In this document: positions 55,582 to 64,000 of the stretch, in pieces
Layout of the letters: each line of letters opens with the position of its first letter
Numbering within the stretch: position 1 is the stretch's first letter
NCBI RefSeq assembly: GCF_009696465.1
Contig: NZ_VULX01000005.1
Location: forward strand, 1 to 64,000
Direction: 5' to 3'
From: Inconstantimicrobium porci
GTDB lineage: Bacteria; Bacillota; Clostridia; Clostridiales; Clostridiaceae
DNA: 64,000 nt
The notes under the pieces: model-generated
Databases searched by the model: none
What the model saw: the letters and a program-made list of their open reading frames with translations, nothing else
Told to the model about the DNA's origin: nothing
Position numbers and translations under genes: made by a program

Positions 55582-58500
55582 TTATTCCTGCATTGCTAAC
55601 CTTTTATAATTATTTCTTCTTTCTATAGCATCTTCTTCAGTTTTCTTGAATAATTCCTCTGCTCTTTCAGGGAATGCTTTAGCTAATGACGCATATCTTA
55701 CTTCACCTAAAAGGAAGTCTCTAAAACTTTCCTTAGGATCTTTTGAATCTAGTATAAATGGATTCTTGCCCTGTTCCTTTAGAATAGGATTGTATCTATA
55801 TAGATTCCAGTATCCGCACTGAACTGCTCTCTTTTCTTCTTCCTGAGTTATAGCCATACCTTTTTTGATTCCGTGACTTATACATGTAGCATAAGCTATG
55901 ATAAGTGATGGTCCCTTGTAAGCTTCTGCCTCAGCTATAGCTTTAAGAGTCTGGTTCTTGTCAGCTCCCATAGCTATCTGTGCTACATAAACATATCCAT
56001 AGCTCATTGCCATCATTCCAAGATCCTTCTTCTTTGTCTTCTTACCACTTGCAGCAAACTTAGCTACTGCTGCTGTAGGTGTTGACTTAGAAGACTGTCC
56101 GCCTGTGTTTGAATAAATTTCAGTATCAAATACAAGTACATTTACATCTTCTCCTGAAGATAAGACATGGTCAAGTCCGCCGTAGCCTATATCATAAGCC
56201 CAGCCGTCTCCACCAAAGATCCATTGAGATCTCTTTACTAGGTAGTCTTTGTCCTTTAATATAGCTTTAGCTTCTTCACTGTTTTCATTTTCAAGAACTT
56301 CAATTACTCTATCTGCTCTTAATCTCGTACCTTCACCATTATCAATGTTTTCAAGATAATCTCTAAGTACTTCCTTAGTGCTTTCGTTTAAATCACTGTT
56401 TAGTGCTTTTTCTACGTTCTCAGCTATTCTTTCTCTTATAGCCTTAACTCCGAGATGCATTCCAAGCCCAAATTCAGCATTATCTTCAAATAATGAATTT
56501 GCCCATGCTGGACCATGTCCATTATGGTTAACTGTATAAGGAGTTGATGGTGCTGATGCTCCCCAGATTGATGAACATCCTGTAGCGTTCGCTATCATCA
56601 TTCTGTCTCCAAATAACTGTGTTACAAGTTTTGCATACGTAGTTTCACCACATCCTGCGCAGGCACCTGAGAACTCAAGTAATGGCTTTTCAAACTGAGA
56701 ACCCTTTACTGTCATCTTGTTCATAGGATTTTCCTTGTGTGAAACCTTAGTAGTTGCATAATCCCAAGGTTCTATCTGGTTATGCTGGCTTTCCTGGCTC
56801 TTCATTACAAGTGCTTTTCCTGGAGCAGGACATACTTCTGCACAGTTTGAACATCCAGTACAGTCAAGAGGACTTACACCTATTGTGTACTGTAATTCTT
56901 CATCTGTTCTAAGTGCCTTAGGGTCAACCATCATCATTGATTCTGGAGCATTTTCTGCTTCTTCTTTATTAAGAAGGAATGGTCTTATTACAGCATGAGG
57001 ACATACATATGAACACTGGTTACACTGTATGCACTTGTCTGGCTGCCATTCTGGAACATTAACTGCTATTCCTCTCTTTTCGAAAGCTGCAGTACCACTC
57101 ATAAATGTACCATCATCTATACCTGCTTCAATAAATGCTGATACAGGAAGATTATGTCCTTCTTCTCTATTCATAGGCTGCACTATCTTCTTTACAAACT
57201 CTGGAACATTCTTTTCTTCTTCCTTAATTTCATCTTTTGCATCTTTCCATGAATCTGGCACATTAATTTTAACTAATGAATCTATTCCTATATCAATAGC
57301 ATTATGATTCATGTTAACAACTTTTTCGCCCTTCTTACCGTATGATGTAACAACAGCTTCTTTTAAATACTTCACAGCATCTTCTACTGGAATTATATCT
57401 GCAATCTTAAAGAATGCTGACTGCATTATCATGTTTATTCTTCCGCCAAGCCCAATTTCCTGAGCAATCTTAACGGCATTTATAGTATAGAATTTAATAT
57501 TGTTTTCTGCTATATATCTCTTCATATGTGCTGGAAGTTTCTGTTCTAATTCTTCCTCACTCCATATTGTGTTAAGAAGGAAGCTGCCATTTTTCTTTAA
57601 GCCGTCAAGAACATAATATTTATAAACATATGCCTGATTGTGACATGCTATAAAGTCCGCCTTGTCAATTAGATAAGGCTCTCTTATAGGACTGTTCCCA
57701 AATCTTAAATGAGATATTGTTATACCACCAGACTTTTTAGAATCATATGCAAAGTATCCTTGTGCATACATGTCTGTATGGTCACCTATTATCTTAATAG
57801 CGCTCTTATTAGCCCCTACTGTTCCATCAGAACCAAGCCCCCAGAACTTACAAGCTGTAATTCCTTCTGGAGTAGCACTTATAGATTCTTTTACTTCAAG
57901 TGATGTATTTGTGACATCATCAACTATTCCTATAGTAAAGTTATTCTTTGGCTTATCCTGATTTAAGTTATCAAAAACAGCTGCTATATTTGATGGATTA
58001 GGATCTTTTGAACCAAGTCCGAATCTTCCACCAACTATAATTGGATTCATATCGCTGTCTGAGAAACTTCTTACAACATCAAGATATACCGGTTCCCCTG
58101 CAGAACCTGGTTCCTTTGTTCTATCAAGAACAGCTATTTTCTTAACTGTCTTAGGTATAGCGTTTAAGAATCTTTCTATTGAGAATGGTCTGTATAATCT
58201 TATTTTAACTAGACCAGTCTTTTCACCTTTACCATTTAAGTAATCAACTGTTTCTTCTATTGTTTCTGTAACAGATCCCATAGCTATAATTACTCTATCT
58301 GCATCTTCTGCACCATAGTAGTCGAAGCAGTGATATTCTCTTCCTGTAATCTTTGTAATTTCATTCATGTAATCTTCAACGATACCAGGGACTTCATCAT
58401 AATACTTATTTACTGCTTCCCTTGTCTGGAAATAAATATCTGGATTTTGTGCAGTACCTCTTGTAACTGGATGATCCGGATTTAAAGCATGTGCTCTAAA

Positions 58501-59103
58501 TTCATCTAAAGCTTCATAATCTACTAATTCTGCAAGCTTATCAATATCCATAACTTCAATCTTCTGAATTTCATGTGAAGTTCTGAAACCATCAAAGAAG
58601 TTCATAAATGGTATTCTTGATTTTATAGTTGCTAAATGTGCAACACCAGAAAGATCCATAACTTCCTGAACTGATCCTTCTGCAAGCATTGCAAACCCAG
58701 TTTGTCTTGCTGCCATAACATCCTGATGATCGCCAAAAATATTAAGAGATGATGTTGCTAAGGCTCTTGCTGCAACATGCATAACCATAGGAAGTCTTTC
58801 ACCAGCTATCTTATACATATTAGGAATCATTAGAAGCAGCCCTTGTGATGCTGTATAAGTAGTTGTAAGTGCCCCTGCCTGAAGTGAACCATGAACTGCA
58901 CCAGCTGCACCTGCTTCAGACTGCATTTCTATTATCTTTAATGTTTGTCCAAAAATATTCTTTCTTCCTCTTGAGGCATCTTCATCAATGTGTTCAGCCA
59001 TGGGAGATGATGGTGTTATAGGATATATTGCTGCAACTTCTGAAAAAGCATATGATATATATGCTGCCGCACTATTCCCATCCATTGTCTTCATTTTCTT
59101 CAT
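55582..59103 (-). CDS. nifJ: Pyruvate:ferredoxin (flavodoxin) oxidoreductase
   Basis: 1173 residues, the single-chain homodimeric form. N-terminal AYAFSEVAAIYPITPSSPMA pyruvate-binding region, a two-[4Fe-4S] ferredoxin domain (CIQCNQCSYVCPHAV and CTGCSNCAEVCPAPGK), the proximal cluster ligands GACAGCGETTYAK, and the TPP site GGDGWAYDIGYGGLDHVLS. Oxidises pyruvate to acetyl-CoA and CO2 with reduction of ferredoxin, the centre of clostridial energy metabolism. AAGGATG upstream of the ATG. Confidence 0.97.
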   Translation of the reverse strand: MKKMKTMDGNSAAAYISYAFSEVAAIYPITPSSPMAEHIDEDASRGRKNIFGQTLKIIEMQSEAGAAGAVHGSLQAGALTTTYTASQGLLLMIPNMYKIAGERLPMVMHVAARALATSSLNIFGDHQDVMAARQTGFAMLAEGSVQEVMDLSGVAHLATIKSRIPFMNFFDGFRTSHEIQKIEVMDIDKLAELVDYEALDEFRAHALNPDHPVTRGTAQNPDIYFQTREAVNKYYDEVPGIVEDYMNEITKITGREYHCFDYYGAEDADRVIIAMGSVTETIEETVDYLNGKGEKTGLVKIRLYRPFSIERFLNAIPKTVKKIAVLDRTKEPGSAGEPVYLDVVRSFSDSDMNPIIVGGRFGLGSKDPNPSNIAAVFDNLNQDKPKNNFTIGIVDDVTNTSLEVKESISATPEGITACKFWGLGSDGTVGANKSAIKIIGDHTDMYAQGYFAYDSKKSGGITISHLRFGNSPIREPYLIDKADFIACHNQAYVYKYYVLDGLKKNGSFLLNTIWSEEELEQKLPAHMKRYIAENNIKFYTINAVKIAQEIGLGGRINMIMQSAFFKIADIIPVEDAVKYLKEAVVTSYGKKGEKVVNMNHNAIDIGIDSLVKINVPDSWKDAKDEIKEEEKNVPEFVKKIVQPMNREEGHNLPVSAFIEAGIDDGTFMSGTAAFEKRGIAVNVPEWQPDKCIQCNQCSYVCPHAVIRPFLLNKEEAENAPESMMMVDPKALRTDEELQYTIGVSPLDCTGCSNCAEVCPAPGKALVMKSQESQHNQIEPWDYATTKVSHKENPMNKMTVKGSQFEKPLLEFSGACAGCGETTYAKLVTQLFGDRMMIANATGCSSIWGASAPSTPYTVNHNGHGPAWANSLFEDNAEFGLGMHLGVKAIRERIAENVEKALNSDLNESTKEVLRDYLENIDNGEGTRLRADRVIEVLENENSEEAKAILKDKDYLVKRSQWIFGGDGWAYDIGYGGLDHVLSSGEDVNVLVFDTEIYSNTGGQSSKSTPTAAVAKFAASGKKTKKKDLGMMAMSYGYVYVAQIAMGADKNQTLKAIAEAEAYKGPSLIIAYATCISHGIKKGMAITQEEEKRAVQCGYWNLYRYNPILKEQGKNPFILDSKDPKESFRDFLLGEVRYASLAKAFPERAEELFKKTEEDAIERRNNYKRLAMQE

Positions 59104-59166
59104 CTGTATGTCACATCCTTCTTATCATTTGATATATGTAATAATTATCCTTAATAATCTAGAATT

Positions 59167-59195
59167 AATATACAAGAAAACACTGCCAATATCAA
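59167..59195 (-). promoter_or_regulatory. Promoter of PFOR
   Basis: Leftward: TTGATA (59190-59195), 17 bases, TATATT (59167-59172). Close to consensus, with a 5' leader of about 57 bases. Confidence 0.75.
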
Positions 59196-59234
59196 TGTAT
59201 TAAATTAACACTTATTTAAAAAAATCACCAAAAG

Positions 59235-59275
59235 CAAAACAAGGCTACTGCAAATATATATGTATTGCAGTAGCC
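59235..59275 (-). terminator. Terminator of ferredoxin 2
   Basis: Leftward GGCTACTGCAA pairs with TTGCAGTAGCC around an AT-rich loop, followed by TTGTTTTGC. Ten bases after the stop. Confidence 0.85.
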
Positions 59276-59285
59276 CTTATTTTCT

Positions 59286-59477
59286 TTATTCTTCTGTCGA
59301 AATAGCAGCTACTGGACAGCTTTCTTCTGCTTCTTTGCATGAATCCTTAGCATCATCAGGTACCTGATCTACTTTTGCATGAGAAAGACCATCATCTTCT
59401 ATCTCAAATACTTCTGGACATATTGAGGGACATAATCCACATCCTATACAAGTATCTTTATCTACATATGCTTTCAT
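59286..59477 (-). CDS. [4Fe-4S] ferredoxin 2
   Basis: 63 residues, MKAYVDKDTCIGCGLCPSIC onwards. Ligands C10, C13, C16, C54; C20 and C47 as in ferredoxin 1. Acidic, as expected for an electron carrier. Has its own terminator, so it is a separate transcript upstream of PFOR. AAGGAT precedes the ATG. Confidence 0.92.
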   Translation of the reverse strand: MKAYVDKDTCIGCGLCPSICPEVFEIEDDGLSHAKVDQVPDDAKDSCKEAEESCPVAAISTEE

Positions 59478-59660
59478 TGTATTATCCTTCTTTCGTTAGT
59501 TTAATTCCATAATATTATTTACTAAAAATACAAATATTATTAATATTATTAAAAAATAATATCATCATTTTTTATCTTATCAGCTTCACTCTGCTTAATA
59601 AATGACCAAAATCACAAAAATAAAAAATTTTGTTACCTTTCAATGCAATTTCCCAGACAT

Positions 59661-59689
59661 AAAAAAAGCTGAAACACTTCAGCTTTTTT
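59661..59689 (-). terminator. Terminator of ribU
   Basis: Leftward AAAAAGCTGAA/TTCAGCTTTTTTT with a three-base loop; runs on both sides could make it bidirectional. Confidence 0.85.
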
Positions 59690-59713
59690 ATTTTATCTAT
59701 ATCTATTCTGTTA

Positions 59714-60307
59714 TTAAGCAATTTCTTTGCTTGTTTCTAAAGATGTATGTTCTAATTTTAATGCTATAGATACTTTCTTGTATAAGAGAAGAGTTGCTAA
59801 GGACACAATTGCACCCTTTATCATATTGAACGGGAAGATGATTGTTGTTGCATAAACAGCTAAGTTTCCTAGACTTTGTCCCTTCGCCATCATTGCTGCC
59901 TCATATGCTGGAAGCGCCACAAAGTAATTAAATAATGCTCCAAACACAGACATAATTATTGTTGATATAGTAAGTGATGCTATAGCTGTTTTTTTAGTCT
60001 TATTTCTCTGATACATAATTCCTGCTGTAAAAACCCATACTGCCGTTATAGCAAAGTTTGCAAGTTCTCCAATTCCTACTGTAATTGTTCCCTTAAGAAG
60101 TATTTTGACAATATTCTTAAGTAACTCAATCACAACTCCTGAAACTGGACCTAATGTAAAAGTTCCGATAAGTGCTGGAACATCACCAAAATCAAATTTC
60201 AGAAATGCTGGAAACAGTGGAAGTGGAAATTCAAGACACATAAGTACTGATGCAACTGCTGCAAATACTCCTATCTTTACTATTTTGTTTGTTTTGTTGT
60301 TTTTCAT
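59714..60307 (-). CDS. ribU: Riboflavin ECF transporter S component RibU
   Basis: 197 residues from MKNNKTNKIVKIGVFAAVAS; GGGGG lies eight bases before the ATG at 60307 (an ATG at 60322 has none). Five or six membrane helices; typical PLFPAFLKFDFGDVPALIGTF region. Membrane substrate-binding subunit that works with a shared ECF energy module, not in this window. The FMN riboswitch upstream supports riboflavin as substrate. Confidence 0.92.
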   Translation of the reverse strand: MKNNKTNKIVKIGVFAAVASVLMCLEFPLPLFPAFLKFDFGDVPALIGTFTLGPVSGVVIELLKNIVKILLKGTITVGIGELANFAITAVWVFTAGIMYQRNKTKKTAIASLTISTIIMSVFGALFNYFVALPAYEAAMMAKGQSLGNLAVYATTIIFPFNMIKGAIVSLATLLLYKKVSIALKLEHTSLETSKEIA

Positions 60308-60382
60308 TTTAAAAACCCCCATTAATTTAATGTTGGATCTTCATAAGTTTAGGTTTAGCAGTTATATAGCTTGTTATTCAGG

Positions 60383-60422
60383 AAAAAATAAAACCCTGAT
60401 ATATAAAAATATATCAGGGTTT
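60383..60422 (-). terminator. Riboswitch-controlled terminator upstream of ribU
   Basis: 13-bp leftward stem AACCCTGATATAT/ATATATCAGGGTT followed by TATTTTTTCC, between the FMN aptamer and ribU. It should form when FMN is bound, stopping transcription. Confidence 0.85.
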
Positions 60423-60460
60423 AATTCCAGAATTACAGTAAACCAAAATTGCTATAATAC

Positions 60461-60567
60461 CTTCGCTTTATCCAGACTATAACTGTCGGCCTCGGAATTT
60501 CACCGAATCACGCAGAAAACTGCTCGTGGGCTTTACCACCGGTGGAGACTTTCACTCCGCCCTGAAG
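60461..60567 (-). promoter_or_regulatory. FMN riboswitch (RFN element)
   Basis: Leftward RNA opens CTTCAGGGCGGAGTGAAAGT, continues CTCCACCGGTGGTAAAGCCC and ATTCGGTGAAATTCCGAGGC, and closes GGATAAAGCGAAGG. These are the invariant RFN-element blocks with the outer CTTC/GAAG stem. Controls ribU through the terminator downstream. Confidence 0.95.
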
Positions 60568-60588
60568 ATTCTTTATTGATTTGCTTAT

Positions 60589-60617
60589 ATTATAAACCTT
60601 GGAAAAACAAATTTCAA
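60589..60617 (-). promoter_or_regulatory. Promoter of the riboswitch-ribU transcript
   Basis: Leftward: TTGAAA (60612-60617), 17 bases, TATAAT (60589-60594). The -35 box is five bases from the tex stop codon. Confidence 0.85.
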
Positions 60618-60622
60618 GCTTT

Positions 60623-62779
60623 TTACAGTTTCATTGTCAGAGAAATTCTATGTCTTTTTTCATCTATTTCAATAACTTTGACTTTGACTATATCGCCGAC
60701 ACTTACAATATCTAATGGATGTCTTACAAATTTATCAGCCATCTGGCTCTTATGGACAAGTCCATCCTGATGAACTCCGATATCTACGAATGCACCAAAA
60801 TCAGCAACATTTCTAACTGTCCCCATAAGCTCCATGCCTGGCTTTAAATCCTTAATATCAAGTACTCCTGATTTAAGAATAGGCTTAACCATTTCATCTC
60901 TTGGGTCTCTTCCAGGCTTTTTAAGTTCCTTTATAATATCCTGTAAAGTAAGTTCACCTACATTAAGTTCCTTAGCAAGCTTATCTATTCCAATTAACTT
61001 AACCATAGAATCTATGTTATCAATGTTATTATTCTTTATATCCTCTTCTGTATATCCAAGCTTTTCAATAAGCTTCTTTGCAGCTTCATATGATTCTGGG
61101 TGAACTGAAGTGTTATCAAGTATTTCCTTGCTTTCTGCAACTCTTAAGAAACCAGCACACTGCTCAAATGCTTTTTGTCCAAGTCTCTTTACCTTAAGAA
61201 GTTCTTTTCTGCTCTTAAACTTACCGTTTTCTTCTCTGTAAGCAACTATATTAGCAGCTATTGATGGATTTATTCCTGCTATATAGTTAAGAAGTGATGG
61301 TGTTGCCATGTTAAGATCCACACCAACATTGTTAACACAGTCTTCAACTACGCCACTTAATGATTCATCAAGTTTCTTTGGTGCAACATCATGCTGATAC
61401 TGTCCAACACCGATTGACTTTGGATCAATCTTTACAAGTTCAGCAAGTGGATCCTGAAGTCTTCTGCCAATTGATATAGCTCCTCTTATTGTAACATCAA
61501 GATCCGGATATTCTTTTGCAGCAAGTTCTGATGCAGAATATACTGATGCTCCTGCTTCTGATACTATAACATAGAATACTTCTCTGCCACTTTCCTTCTT
61601 TATTTCGCTAATAGCTTCTGCGATAACTTCTTCTGATTCTCTGCTGGCAGTTCCATTACCTAAAGAAATAACCCCTACATCATATTTATTAATAAGTTGT
61701 TTTAAAGTATTTTTTGTACCTATAACATCATTTTTAGGTAATGTTGGATATACAACGGCTTTTTCAAGGAACTTTCCTGTATCATCAAGAACAGCAATCT
61801 TACAGCCAGTTCTAAAGCCAGGATCGAATCCTAAAACTGCTTTTCCCTTTATAGGTGGCTGCATTAATAAAGCTTTAAGGTTTGCTTTAAATATTGTTAT
61901 TGCTCCTTCTTCACCTTTATCAGTAAGGTCACTTCTTATTTCTCTTTCTATTGAAGGATAAATTAGTCTCTTGTATGAATCCCTTACAGACGCTTCAATA
62001 TACTTATCAGTGATATCATTCTTCTTTAAACAGTTATTAAGAAGATACTGGATAGCATTTTCATCATTGATATTTATCTTAACTGAAAGAATTTTTTCCT
62101 TTTCCCCTCTGTTAATTGCAAGTATTCTGTGAGATGGAATGCTTTTAACAGCTTCGCTGTATTCATAATACATTTCATAAGGTGTAGGCTCGTCACTTGA
62201 TCCCTTAGTTTCAATGACACCTTCTCTCTGTACAATGCTTCTGATATGCTTTCTGAATGATGCTTCATCTGATATCTTTTCGCTGATTATATCCATAGCA
62301 CCATTTAGTGCATCATCTATGCTTAAAACTTTCTTTTCTTCATTAATATATTTTGCAGCTTCCTCTTCAATGTTGCCTTTGAATTCTCCACTATAAATAA
62401 GTTCTGCAAGAGGCTTAAGTCCCTTTTCCGCAGCGATTGTTGCTCTAGTTCTCTTTTTCTGCTTATATGGTCTATATAAATCTTCAATCTCAGTTAATGT
62501 TACTGACTTTTCAATAGCACTCTTAAGCTTATCTGTAAGCTTACCTTGTTCATCTATAAGTCTTATTACATCTTCTTTTCTAGCCTCTAAGTTTCTAAGA
62601 TAATTAAGTCTGTCAAAAAGCTTTCTTAGTATATCATCACTAAGTCCGCCTGTTTTTTCTTTTCTATATCTAGCTATAAAAGGTACTGTATTTCCCTCAT
62701 CAAGTAATGCAACAACATTTTCTACCTGGCCTTTTTTTATTTCAAGTTCTTTAGCCAGTATATCTATTATATCTGTCAT
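60623..62779 (-). CDS. tex: Tex-family S1 RNA-binding transcription accessory protein
   Basis: 718 residues. N-terminal helical Tex domain (ALLDEGNTVPFIARYRKEKTG), YqgF/RuvC-like domain (LGFDPGFRTGCKIAVLDDTG), helix-hairpin-helix (VAYREENGKFKSRKELLKV) and a C-terminal S1 domain (about 640-712: GMELMGTVRNVADFGAFVDI). Binds nucleic acid and RNA polymerase and affects transcription; exact role unsettled. AGGAGG precedes the ATG. Confidence 0.95.
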   Translation of the reverse strand: MTDIIDILAKELEIKKGQVENVVALLDEGNTVPFIARYRKEKTGGLSDDILRKLFDRLNYLRNLEARKEDVIRLIDEQGKLTDKLKSAIEKSVTLTEIEDLYRPYKQKKRTRATIAAEKGLKPLAELIYSGEFKGNIEEEAAKYINEEKKVLSIDDALNGAMDIISEKISDEASFRKHIRSIVQREGVIETKGSSDEPTPYEMYYEYSEAVKSIPSHRILAINRGEKEKILSVKININDENAIQYLLNNCLKKNDITDKYIEASVRDSYKRLIYPSIEREIRSDLTDKGEEGAITIFKANLKALLMQPPIKGKAVLGFDPGFRTGCKIAVLDDTGKFLEKAVVYPTLPKNDVIGTKNTLKQLINKYDVGVISLGNGTASRESEEVIAEAISEIKKESGREVFYVIVSEAGASVYSASELAAKEYPDLDVTIRGAISIGRRLQDPLAELVKIDPKSIGVGQYQHDVAPKKLDESLSGVVEDCVNNVGVDLNMATPSLLNYIAGINPSIAANIVAYREENGKFKSRKELLKVKRLGQKAFEQCAGFLRVAESKEILDNTSVHPESYEAAKKLIEKLGYTEEDIKNNNIDNIDSMVKLIGIDKLAKELNVGELTLQDIIKELKKPGRDPRDEMVKPILKSGVLDIKDLKPGMELMGTVRNVADFGAFVDIGVHQDGLVHKSQMADKFVRHPLDIVSVGDIVKVKVIEIDEKRHRISLTMKL

Positions 62780-62853
62780 AGTGTCCTCCTATTTCTATTT
62801 TGTATATTATTATTATTATATTTTTAATGTATTTATTTCAAATAATATCATAA

Positions 62854-63534
62854 TCGTCATACTCCTTTATTCACGTTCATAAGAATAGTTGCGAATCATT
62901 TATTGTAAAAACACCAGTACTCAATAGTTCTTTACCTGCTTTAAACATCAAGGATAAAAACAACTTAATTATAAAAAAATATGAATACGGAAAAGACTTC
63001 AAGGAAAGTTTCCTGTCGCTTAACAACTGTAGCTTTTCATTCTCTGAATCTGATAAAATAAGCATCAAAGATAAGTGTATCTATGTTACTCATAATAACT
63101 CAAACTATAGTTTAATCTGCACTACTTCACTTGAAATGCGCTATTCGTATATTTACGACAAGTCAGCACCTTTATCTGTACTTATAACTGAAGATCTATA
63201 TAAAGACATTATAAAATCACTGTCACAGAATTATATAATTAGCGGCAATATACCATACTCAGTAAGAGACAGTCCATTCTTTCTATATAACAAAAGCACA
63301 CTTTTTATAAGTCTGCTTTTAGTAATTTTCTTATTCTTTATAGGGACAATAAACAAAAAAAAGCGAATAACTAACAGTGAACAACGAATAGAAAAGGATT
63401 TAACTCCCATTAAGGGAGTTCATAAAAAGATGACAAGTCCTCTTTTAAACTCTCCGTCTATAAATACTTTAAGGATGTTTGGAGGTGCAACCTCCATTTT
63501 GAAATCTCCGCAAGGAGTTTCATCCTTCATTTAG
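62854..63534 (+). pseudogene. 5'-truncated membrane-protein gene, 3' end in repeat DNA
   Basis: A frame open from 62854 (TAA just before) to TAG at 63534 contains no ATG, GTG or TTG before 63136, where the reading is already mid-domain. It encodes a soluble stretch (KKYEYGKDFKESFLSLNNCS, YDKSAPLSVLITEDLYKDII), one membrane helix (STLFISLLLVIFLFFIGTI) and a basic stop. From about residue 178 on, the frame simply reads mosaic repeat copy 10. Most likely the remnant of an extracytoplasmic, C-terminally anchored protein. Family not recognised. Confidence 0.55.
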
Positions 63535-63560
63535 CATCTGGCACTTAGCATTTGGCATTG
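63362..63560. repeat. Mosaic hairpin repeat, copy 10 (modules E-C-B-E')
   Basis: E: AACTCCC/GGGAGTT, 63402-63420. C: AAAAGATGA/TCCTCTTTT, 63425-63446. B: TGGAGGT/ACCTCCA, 63480-63496. E': GAAATCTCC/GGAGTTTC, 63501-63521. Leftward boundary AAGGATGAAAC at about 63530-63520. The right flank is built of AGCATTTGG/AGCATCTGG words. Lies between the broken gene and prfB. Confidence 0.75.
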
Positions 63561-63567
63561 TAGCTTG

Positions 63568-64000
63568 CTACTTTGCCTGCTGCTTTAAATATTCAATTAT
63601 GAACGGTTCTATACCGCCATCCATAACTGCTGTTACGTTTGATATTTCAAGCAGTGTTCTGTGATCTTTTACCATTGAGTATGGATGGAATACATATGAT
63701 CTTATCTGACTTCCCCACCCCATATCCTTAAGTTCTCCTGTAAGATCTTCAATCTTCTCTTTATGTGCTCTTTCTTTAAGCTCAATAAGTTTAGATTTTA
63801 AGACATTCATAGCTGTTTCTTTATTAGAATACTGGCTTCTTTCATTCTGACATGTTACAACTATGCCAGTAGGAATATGTGTAATTCTGATTGCTGATTC
63901 TGTTTTGTTAACATGCTGTCCACCAGCTCCACTTGATCTATAAGTATCAACTCTAAGATCCTTAGGATTAATTTCAATATCCTGATCCTTTGTAAGTTCA
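63568..64000 (-). CDS. prfB: Peptide chain release factor 2, C-terminal part (runs off the window)
   Basis: 144 codons visible, the frame still open at 64000. Contains [20 protein letters not shown] with the GGQ that triggers peptidyl-tRNA hydrolysis, [18 protein letters not shown], and the RF2-type tail [20 protein letters not shown]. Recognises UGA and UAA. The N-terminus and the programmed frameshift site common in prfB are outside the window. This remaining frame can be mistaken for a short 80-residue protein starting at 63810. Confidence 0.95.
   Translation of the reverse strand, partial: ELTKDQDIEINPKDLRVDTYRSSGAGGQHVNKTESAIRITHIPTGIVVTCQNERSQYSNKETAMNVLKSKLIELKERAHKEKIEDLTGELKDMGWGSQIRSYVFHPYSMVKDHRTLLEISNVTAVMDGGIEPFIIEYLKQQAK

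Noticed and set aside
62877-63068. Leftward 63-residue frame between tex and prfB
   Set aside because: Antisense to the better-supported broken gene on the plus strand, and no ribosome binding site.
63136-63534. Intact 132-residue gene starting at ATG 63136
   Set aside because: Coherent coding sequence continues far upstream of that ATG, and the last third is repeat DNA, so it is a remnant.

Overview
The window is AT-rich chromosomal DNA from an anaerobic, spore-forming Firmicute, most likely Clostridium or a close relative. The evidence is pyruvate:ferredoxin oxidoreductase flanked by two small ferredoxins, three clostridial-type alpha/beta SASP genes with sigma-G-like promoters, SpoIVFA/SpoIVFB, strong AGGAGG ribosome binding sites, frequent TTG/GTG starts, and a gene order (mreBCD-PBP-minCDE-rodA; rplU-prp-rpmA-obg) typical of clostridia. 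Most of it is conserved core genome, not an accessory island.

Layout. 1-0.3 kb: 3' stub of a transposase. 0.5-6.4 kb: comEA, a DacF-type carboxypeptidase, an RluA-type pseudouridine synthase, then (leftward) yhbY-nadD-yqeK-LCP ligase. 6.4-13.3 kb: obg, rpmA-prp-rplU with leader, RNase G, and a radical-SAM pair. 13.4-15.7 kb: spoIVFB, spoIVFA, mgsA. 15.8-28.6 kb: the shape and division cluster rodA, minE-D-C, two tandem large class B PBPs, mreD-C-B, radC, maf, all leftward. 28.8-37.1 kb: SPOR protein, pepD, pyruvate kinase, and a YhaN/YhaO-like repair pair. 37.2-38.9 kb: three SASP genes and a possible small structured RNA. 38.9-47.3 kb: DUF975 protein, SPFH/NfeD pair, two identical tRNA-Trp genes, CBS-ACT protein, a degenerate ZnuA-like protein, tsaE-tsaB-rimI (rightward), yaaA and a LysR regulator. 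47.4-50.3 kb: asd, two small unknown genes and a LiaF-like protein. 50.4-55.1 kb: sufCBDSU. 55.3-60.6 kb: ferredoxin, PFOR, ferredoxin, and ribU under an FMN riboswitch. 60.6-64 kb: tex, a broken gene and the C-terminal half of prfB running off the window.

The genes serve cell-wall elongation and division (LCP, DacF, RodA, PBPs, MreBCD, Min), translation and tRNA modification (Obg, L21/L27/Prp, RNase G, YhbY, TsaB/E, RimI, RF2, tRNA-Trp), sporulation (SpoIVFAB, SASPs), Fe-S assembly feeding ferredoxin/PFOR metabolism, and glycolysis (Pyk, MgsA).

The most unusual feature is not a gene. At least ten intergenic sites carry combinations of the same few short palindromic modules (A: GAAATCAG..CTGATTTC; B: TGGAGG..CCTCCA; C: AAGAGG..CCTCTT; D: a long hairpin around CCAAATCTTTGATTTGG; E: AACTCC..GGAGTT). 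Stem bases change together between copies, and several copies are bounded by inverted AT-rich flanks that match within a copy but differ between copies. One copy supplies the last codons and stop of the liaF-like gene, and another the tail of the broken gene near prfB. I do not recognise this family. It is the best candidate here for something undescribed, followed by the structured sequence at 37.2 kb.
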